DNA of 46,969 bases. Origin: Candidatus Tectimicrobiota bacterium (GTDB lineage: Bacteria; JACPSX01). Positions 42,342 through 46,969 of the stretch are shown piece after piece. The notes under the pieces are model-generated. The model did not search any database. It was not told the DNA's origin and saw only the letters and a list, made by a program, of their open reading frames with translations. The stretch lies in assembly GCA_016193065.1 (NCBI GenBank), contig JACPSX010000094.1, positions 1 to 46,969 on the forward strand. Reading direction: 5' to 3'. The translations under genes and the position numbers were made by a program. Positions within the stretch are counted from its first letter, which is position 1. Each line of letters starts with the position of its first letter.

Positions 42342-43112
42342 ATGACCATGAGGTTTCTGGCAGCAGGTCTGGTGGTGGCGGCCCTGGCCTGCGCGGCTCC
42401 TTGGGAATCCGTTGCCGCCCCTGCTGAAGTCACGGTCTTTGCCGCGGCCAGTCTGACGGATGCTTTGGAAACAATCGCCTCGGTTTATAGAAAACAGTCC
42501 CGAGTGAAGATCGTCTTTAACTTTGCCGGCTCCAACGTCCTGGCCCGCCAGATTGAACAGGGGGCTCCGGCGGATATCTTCTTTTCTGCAAACCTCGAGC
42601 AGATGGAGACTGTGGAAGGAAAGAATCTCGTGGACAGGTCCTCCCGGAAAAACCTCCTCTCGAACCAGCTCGTGATCGTGGTCCCCGCTGACCGCGGTCT
42701 CCGGATCCAGAGTCCCGCGGATCTGCTTTCGGGGCGCTTCCGGCGCGTCGTGCTGGCTGACCCTGCCGCGGTGCCCGCGGGAATTTACGCCCGGCAGTAT
42801 CTCGAAAAGCAGGGATTATGGGAGCGGCTGCGGGAACGTATCGTCCCCACTCTGGACGTGCGGGCCGCTCTGGCAGCCGTTGGGTCGGGAAATGTGGACG
42901 CCGGTTTCGTGTATCGCACTGATGCGGCCACCTCCCGCCAGGTGAAGATTGCCTATGCCCTGCCTCTGGAGGCGGGTCCCAGGATCGTCTATCCTGTGGC
43001 GCCTGTCAGGCAAGCAAGAAATTTCGGGGAAGCCGTCCAGTTTCTCAAATTTCTCCAGGGGCCCCAGGCGGCTGAAATCTTCCATCGCTACGGATTTCTG
43101 ACTTTGGAATAA
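42342..43112 (+). CDS. modA: Molybdate ABC transporter, periplasmic binding protein
   Basis: 256 residues. A signal peptide (MRFLAAGLVVAALACAAPWE then SVAAPAEV) leads into the ModA core: VTVFAAASLTDALETIASVY, FNFAGSNVLARQIEQGAPAD, DIFFSANLEQMETV, LSNQLVIVVPADRG, and VDAGFVYRTDAATS. The loops with AASLTDA and GSNVLARQI are the oxyanion-binding segments that hold molybdate or tungstate. ATG 42342 lies three bases past the modE stop. Second gene of modE-A-B-C. Confidence 0.95.
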   Translation: MTMRFLAAGLVVAALACAAPWESVAAPAEVTVFAAASLTDALETIASVYRKQSRVKIVFNFAGSNVLARQIEQGAPADIFFSANLEQMETVEGKNLVDRSSRKNLLSNQLVIVVPADRGLRIQSPADLLSGRFRRVVLADPAAVPAGIYARQYLEKQGLWERLRERIVPTLDVRAALAAVGSGNVDAGFVYRTDAATSRQVKIAYALPLEAGPRIVYPVAPVRQARNFGEAVQFLKFLQGPQAAEIFHRYGFLTLE

Positions 43113-43123
43113 GGGGTTCTCCT

Positions 43124-43804
43124 ATGGACGGTGCGCAATTGGGTATCGTCGCTTTCACGGTTAAAACGGCTCTCCTGAGCACCCTGGTCATCTTGCCACC
43201 GGGAATCGGTCTCGCCTGGCTGCTGGCCAAGAGGCAATGGCCGGGGAAAAGCGTTGTTGAGACCCTGGTCTCTTTGCCTCTGGTCATGCCGCCCGTGGCG
43301 ACGGGGCTCATCTTGCTTATGCTCCTGGGCCGTCGGGGTCCCCTGGGGGGATGGTTATACGAGCGGGGAATTGAAGTAGCCTTCACCGCGGCGGCAGTGG
43401 TCGTCGCCCTTGGCGTCATGTCGTTTCCCCTGCTGGTGCGGGCCGCGCGAGTCGCTTTCGAGGAAGTAAGCCCCCGGCTCGAGCAGATTGCCGCCACCCT
43501 GGGAAGTGGAAACCTCCGCATCTTCTTTACGGTTACTTTGCCCCTGGCCGCTCGAGGCGTACTGGCGGGGACCGTGCTGGCCTTTTCCCGCGCCCTGGGA
43601 GAATTCGGGGCCACAATCATCATAGCCGGAAATATTCCAGGGAAGACTCAGACTCTCTCGCTGGCGATCTTCCAGTTCGTCCAGGTGGGCCGCGACCGGG
43701 AGGCGATGAGCCTGCTGCTCGTGACCGTGATCATCGCCTTTCTCACGCTGTTGTCCGCCGAATGGCTCGCCCGCAGGGGGAAGAAGAAGACGGAGGCCGG
43801 ATGA
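43124..43804 (+). CDS. modB: Molybdate ABC transporter, permease
   Basis: 226 residues with five to six membrane segments, starting VKTALLSTLVILPPGIGLAW. The coupling helix 'EAA' motif is seen in AFEEVSPRLEQIAATLGSGN then RIFFTVTLPLAARGVLAGTV, and FSRALGEFGATIIIAGNIPG is the strongly conserved C-terminal element. Eleven bases after modA, its stop overlaps the modC ATG (GGATGA). Forms the inner-membrane channel with ModC as the energising ATPase. Confidence 0.95.
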   Translation: MDGAQLGIVAFTVKTALLSTLVILPPGIGLAWLLAKRQWPGKSVVETLVSLPLVMPPVATGLILLMLLGRRGPLGGWLYERGIEVAFTAAAVVVALGVMSFPLLVRAARVAFEEVSPRLEQIAATLGSGNLRIFFTVTLPLAARGVLAGTVLAFSRALGEFGATIIIAGNIPGKTQTLSLAIFQFVQVGRDREAMSLLLVTVIIAFLTLLSAEWLARRGKKKTEAG

Positions 43805-44877
43805 ATGGGTTCCTGAAGGTTCAAGCGACCCTCCCGTTGAGCCAGTTCCGGCTGCAAGTGGATCTCTCGCTGGCCTCACCCGTCACCGCGCTGTTCGGGC
43901 CCTCGGGCGCGGGCAAGACCACCTTGCTGGAGATCATCGCAGGATTGAGGACTCCGCAGCAGGGGCTCGTGGAAATGAACGGCACCGTTTTGTTTTCCTC
44001 CGAGAAGAGGATTCACCTGCCGCCTCAGGCGAGGGGCATCGGTTATGTACCCCAAGAGGGGGCGCTCTTCCCCCATCGCTCCGTGCGCGGCAATATTCTC
44101 TACGGAAGGAAACGATCTCCGCATGGAGCTCCGATCCCGATGGAACACGTGATCGAGGTTCTGGAGATGGACTCGCTTCTGGAGCGGAGGGTCTCGCAGA
44201 TCTCGGGAGGAGAGCGCCAGCGAGTGGCGCTGGCCCGCGCCCTGCTATCCAACCCGAGGTTATTGCTTCTGGACGAACCTCTGGCCGCACTGGACATCTC
44301 CCTCAAGGAGCGGATCCTCCCCTACCTGCTGCGTGTCCGCGATGAATTCCGGGTCCCGATGCTTTACGTCACCCACAATACGACCGAGGTCCTCTCCATG
44401 GCCCAGTGGGTGGTTTTTCTAAGACGGGGAACCGTGATTGCCCAGGGTTTTCCCCGGGACGTGCTTAGCTCCCGAGAAGTCCTGCCCCAGGTGGAGAACG
44501 GCCAGCTCGAGAACGTCATCCAGGGCTCGGTGCTGGATGCCAACAGAGAGTTGGGGATCACCACTCTTTCCCTGACCGATGCCACCACTCTCTCGGTCCC
44601 CTTTGCGGAAAAGGTGCGGGGCGAGAAAATCCAGGTTTCCATCCCGGCCCACGAGATTCTCGTGGCCACCGAAGAGCCGCGCGGGCTCTCGGCTCGAAAC
44701 GTGCTGCCGGGGAGAATTACTTCCGTGCAGTGTGTGCGGGAGTCCTGTTTCCTCAAGGTGGACGCGGGTTTTCCCTTCCTGGTCCGGATTACCCCTTCGG
44801 CGGTGGAAAAGCTCGGACTCCGTGAGGGGGTTCCCGTCTTCCTGATCATGAAGACCCACTCCTTCCGCATTCTCTAA
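43801..44877 (+). CDS. modC: Molybdate ABC transporter, ATPase
   Basis: 358 residues from ATG 43801 (overlapping the modB stop). Walker A LFGPSGAGKTTLLEIIAGL, Q-loop YVPQEGALFPH, signature RVSQISGGERQRVALARALL, Walker B LLLLDEPLAALD and the switch HNTTEV are all intact. After about residue 220 comes a TOBE/Mop-like domain in two halves (SVLDANRELGITTLSLTDAT and ARNVLPGRITSVQCVRESCF), which in homologues can bind molybdate and slow transport when it is plentiful. Confidence 0.95.
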   Translation: MNGFLKVQATLPLSQFRLQVDLSLASPVTALFGPSGAGKTTLLEIIAGLRTPQQGLVEMNGTVLFSSEKRIHLPPQARGIGYVPQEGALFPHRSVRGNILYGRKRSPHGAPIPMEHVIEVLEMDSLLERRVSQISGGERQRVALARALLSNPRLLLLDEPLAALDISLKERILPYLLRVRDEFRVPMLYVTHNTTEVLSMAQWVVFLRRGTVIAQGFPRDVLSSREVLPQVENGQLENVIQGSVLDANRELGITTLSLTDATTLSVPFAEKVRGEKIQVSIPAHEILVATEEPRGLSARNVLPGRITSVQCVRESCFLKVDAGFPFLVRITPSAVEKLGLREGVPVFLIMKTHSFRIL

Positions 44878-45097
44878 AATCACCCGCTGCAGACCTTGCA
44901 ATTCCTGCCCCAAGCGGTGATAAACTGGCCTTGACGTCTGAATGGGCCGCGCCTAGAATTGCTTTCATCTACCGAAAGGACAAGCGACTCAGACATCACA
45001 GGAATCCGTTGATGGCTGGGAAAGGAGTCTATGGTTCCGGAAACCATGGATTGAGGTCTTTAGCTATCCTTAAGGTATCTACAGGGAGGGGATATCC
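44878..45097. other. Intergenic region before the binding-protein gene
   Basis: 220 bases, no gene seen. An imperfect hairpin ATCACCCGCT...AGCGGTGAT just past modC could end the mRNA but has no T-run. ATGGTTCCGGAAACCAT at 45031-45047 is a near-palindrome about 50 bases before the next gene and might be an operator. Confidence 0.3.
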
Positions 45098-46090
45098 ATG
45101 AGGAGCACAGCCAAGGGCCGGGTGTTCGGAATTCTGCTTGCGATCTGGGTCCTGAATCTATCCGCCTCGCAGGCTTTCGGGGCGGAAAAGATCACGGTGG
45201 GAACGGTGGGAAAAAACCAGGGCTTTCTCCCCATCTGGGTCGGGCAGCACAAGGGGTTTTTCAAGGAAAAAGGGCTCGATGTGGTCACCGCACCGGTGCT
45301 GAACCTGGATGTGGAGACCAAGGCCTTGCTGGCGGGCACGTTCCAGTTCTCCACCGGTGCTGCCCCGGGAGTGGTCCTCGTCGTCGAGCAGGGCCAGGAC
45401 CTGAAGATCATCGCTGCCCTGAACAACGCCCCGGGACTCAGTCTCGTGGGCCGGAAGGAGTACAAGACCCTGGAGGATCTGAAGGGGACAACCCTGGGGG
45501 TTGCAGGACTCAGAGGAGCGGTGACTGTCCTCATGCAGGAGATTTTGCGGTCCAAAGGTTTTGAGTCGCCTCGGGACTACAAGATGGTGCCGATGGGTAC
45601 CACTCAGGAACGCATGCTCGCTCTGGAAACGGGCAATGTCTCAGCAGTGATGCTCCTGATTCCCACCAACTATATGGCTATGGACAAGGGGTATCCTGAG
45701 TTGGTCAGTTTTCACCAATACGTTAAGGATTACCATTTCGCGGGCGTCAACGTGGTGGGGAAGTGGGCGCGGGAGAATCCAGGCAAAGTGGTTGACTTCC
45801 TGGAAGGTGTTTTGCGGGCCAACCGCTGGATTCGCGAGAGTCGCAAGGAGGCCGTCGAGATTGCTGCTCGGGAGGCCGGCGTCCCCGTGGAATACGCGGA
45901 TCGCACCTACGATTACTACATTACCAACAAGATCCAGCCTCTGGATGGAACCGTCTCCGAAAAGGGGGTGCAGAAGGCGATTGAAAACCTGGGAGAGCTT
46001 GGTGATCTTAAAAGGCCCTATCCACCGGCTTCCAAGTACATCGACATGAGCTATCTACGGGAAGCCCAAAAGAGAGTATTTGGCCGTTAA
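45098..46090 (+). CDS. NMT1/SsuA-type ABC substrate-binding protein
   Basis: 330 residues. Signal peptide: GRVFGILLAIWVLNLSASQA then FGAEKITV. Core pattern ITVGTVGKNQGFLPIWVGQH, KGFFKEKGLDVVTAPVLNLD, GTFQFSTGAAPGVVLVVEQG, and TLEDLKGTTLGVAGLRGAVT, all typical of NMT1-like proteins. C-terminal helices include FLEGVLRANRWIRESRKEAV and EAGVPVEYADRTYDYYITNK. Again without permease or ATPase nearby. It starts a plus-strand run with an SDR and a deacetylase-like gene, so a small organic ligand handled by those enzymes is plausible. Confidence 0.87.
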   Translation: MRSTAKGRVFGILLAIWVLNLSASQAFGAEKITVGTVGKNQGFLPIWVGQHKGFFKEKGLDVVTAPVLNLDVETKALLAGTFQFSTGAAPGVVLVVEQGQDLKIIAALNNAPGLSLVGRKEYKTLEDLKGTTLGVAGLRGAVTVLMQEILRSKGFESPRDYKMVPMGTTQERMLALETGNVSAVMLLIPTNYMAMDKGYPELVSFHQYVKDYHFAGVNVVGKWARENPGKVVDFLEGVLRANRWIRESRKEAVEIAAREAGVPVEYADRTYDYYITNKIQPLDGTVSEKGVQKAIENLGELGDLKRPYPPASKYIDMSYLREAQKRVFGR

Positions 46091-46110
46091 CCATCGGGAG
46101 GGGATGACTC

Positions 46111-46833
46111 ATGTCGCAAGTAGTAATCATCACCGGGGGTGCAGGAGGGATCGGTTCGACTATTTGTCGGGGGCTGGCTCATGACGGACATAAGGTCGCC
46201 ATCGCCGACTTTGACATTGCGGGCTCCGAACATCTGGCCAAGGAAGTCGGAGATGGGGCTCTACCCGTTCATGTGGATGTTGGGAATGCGGAAAGCGTTG
46301 GTAAGATGGTCGAGGAGACGATTAGCAAATTTGGCCAGATTGATGTCCTTCTCAACGGCGCCGGGATCATGCCGCGGACCTATGTCATGACCATGCCTGA
46401 AGAGGAGTGGGACAGGGTGCTGAGAGTTAACCTCAAGGGAGTCTTTCTTTGCTCTCAGGCGGTTGCCCGGCACATGGTTGAAAGAAGACAGGGTCGCATC
46501 ATCAGCATAGCCTCGGGTCTGGGACTCGCCGGGGCGCCGCGCGCAGCCCATTACGCCGCCTCGAAAGCTGGAGTCATCTCCTTTACGAAGTCTTTAGCCG
46601 TTGAACTCGCCCCTCACAATGTCTTGGTGAACGCGATTGGCCCCGGGGTGACAGATACCCCCATGTCCCGGGCGGGATTCTCTGAGGAGGAAAGGAAGAG
46701 ACGGCAATCCCTGGCGCCTATTCTCGGCGGCTATACCCGGGTTGAGGACATCCTCGGTCTCATCCGCTATTTGATGTCCGAGGCTACCAGGAGTGTGACG
46801 GGGCCGATATTTTTCCTTACAGGCCCCGGATGA
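46111..46833 (+). CDS. Short-chain dehydrogenase/reductase (FabG-like)
   Basis: 240 residues. VIITGGAGGIGSTICRGLA is the TGGxGGIG cofactor motif, VLLNGAGIMPRTYVMTMPEE the NAG equivalent (NGAG), and YAASKAGVISFTKSLAVELA the YxxxK site preceded by SIASG. The end (VTGPIFFLTGPG) is the usual SDR C-terminus, with FLTGPG in place of VDGG. Its substrate cannot be told; it follows the binding-protein gene by 20 bases on the same strand and precedes the deacetylase-like gene, suggesting a joint pathway. Confidence 0.85.
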   Translation: MSQVVIITGGAGGIGSTICRGLAHDGHKVAIADFDIAGSEHLAKEVGDGALPVHVDVGNAESVGKMVEETISKFGQIDVLLNGAGIMPRTYVMTMPEEEWDRVLRVNLKGVFLCSQAVARHMVERRQGRIISIASGLGLAGAPRAAHYAASKAGVISFTKSLAVELAPHNVLVNAIGPGVTDTPMSRAGFSEEERKRRQSLAPILGGYTRVEDILGLIRYLMSEATRSVTGPIFFLTGPG

Positions 46834-46894
46834 GCTTTGGGGAAGGAAAAGCCGTTCCTCAAGGATCGAGTGTCTTAAAAAAAGGGAGGAGCCG

Positions 46895-46969
46895 ATGATT
46901 GGAAAGAGAACCCCGATTAAGTGGCCGGACGGTGCAAGGATTGCCATTACTCCGTGCGTGGCTTACGAG
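46895..46969 (+). CDS. Polysaccharide deacetylase/allantoinase-like protein, N-terminus (runs off the window)
   Basis: Only 25 codons are visible: MIGKRTPIKWPDGARIAITP then CVAYE. The PxKWPxGARxAxxxxxxYE pattern is the usual beginning of the NodB-type polysaccharide deacetylase group that includes PuuE-like allantoinases. GGGAGGAG lies just before the ATG. The metal-binding and catalytic residues fall outside the window, so the activity is a guess. Confidence 0.5.
   Translation, partial: MIGKRTPIKWPDGARIAITPCVAYE

Overview
This 46,969-base window is GC-rich, gene-dense bacterial chromosome. Signal peptides, a periplasmic ModA, several orphan NMT1/SsuA-type solute-binding proteins (SBPs), a type II NADH dehydrogenase, a split glutamate synthase and an ATP-type PEP carboxykinase suggest an uncultured Gram-negative lineage, perhaps NC10/Methylomirabilota, Rokubacteria, Tectomicrobia or a deltaproteobacterial relative. 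No rRNA or tRNA gene fixes the taxonomy, so this is inference.

Layout. 1-2.7 kb (minus): the 5' part of an SBP gene and the E1 beta and alpha genes of a thiamine-dependent 2-oxoacid dehydrogenase. 2.9-5.6 kb (plus): pckA and galT. 5.8-12.3 kb (plus): an HTH-PAS regulator behind a palindrome, a small two-CxxC protein, and a split glutamate synthase (FMN subunit with ferredoxin head, polyferredoxin, FAD oxidoreductase, class II amidotransferase, GXGXG subunit). 12.3-19 kb: a worn accessory zone with a damaged MFS exporter, a methyltransferase, intact ParE-type and BrnTA toxin-antitoxin (TA) pairs, remnants of other TA-type genes (DUF2281, DUF2283, HTH plus VapC stub), a broken copy of an Asp/Glu-racemase-family gene beside the intact one, and a DUF559 nuclease gene between terminal inverted repeats. 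19-22 kb (minus): one intact and one internally deleted SBP and a MmgE/PrpD protein. 22-35 kb (minus): a carbohydrate block (SDR glucose-dehydrogenase-like, GH63, gnd, zwf, glk, pgl, glycogen-debranching-like enzyme), then NDH-2 and an HD-GYP sensor. 35-41 kb (minus): VOC protein, a coupled P-loop ATPase/TPR pair, a secreted beta-propeller, a MNT-HEPN pair and a 2Fe-2S ferredoxin. 41.9-44.9 kb (plus): modE-modABC behind a well-formed promoter with a ModE-like operator. 45-47 kb (plus): SBP, SDR and the start of a deacetylase-like gene.

How the genes work together. The 22-35 kb block can turn glycogen or other glucans into glucose, phosphorylate it and run it through the oxidative pentose phosphate branch, with NDH-2 possibly reoxidising NADH; zwf-glk-pgl-debrancher are joined by four-base stop/start overlaps. 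The glutamate synthase set forms a full electron path from NAD(P)H through FAD and Fe-S to FMN. The mod operon looks autoregulated.

Most unusual: dispersed repeat families run through the window. One copy sits inside the coding sequence of the amidotransferase, ahead of its catalytic cysteine; another is split by a MITE-like insertion with matching ends. The best candidate for an undescribed system is the ATPase/TPR pair at 35.8-39.1 kb: two translationally coupled proteins, each with a strongly basic tail, one with about eleven near-regular 40-residue TPR units behind an NTPase-like domain in which no P-loop is visible.
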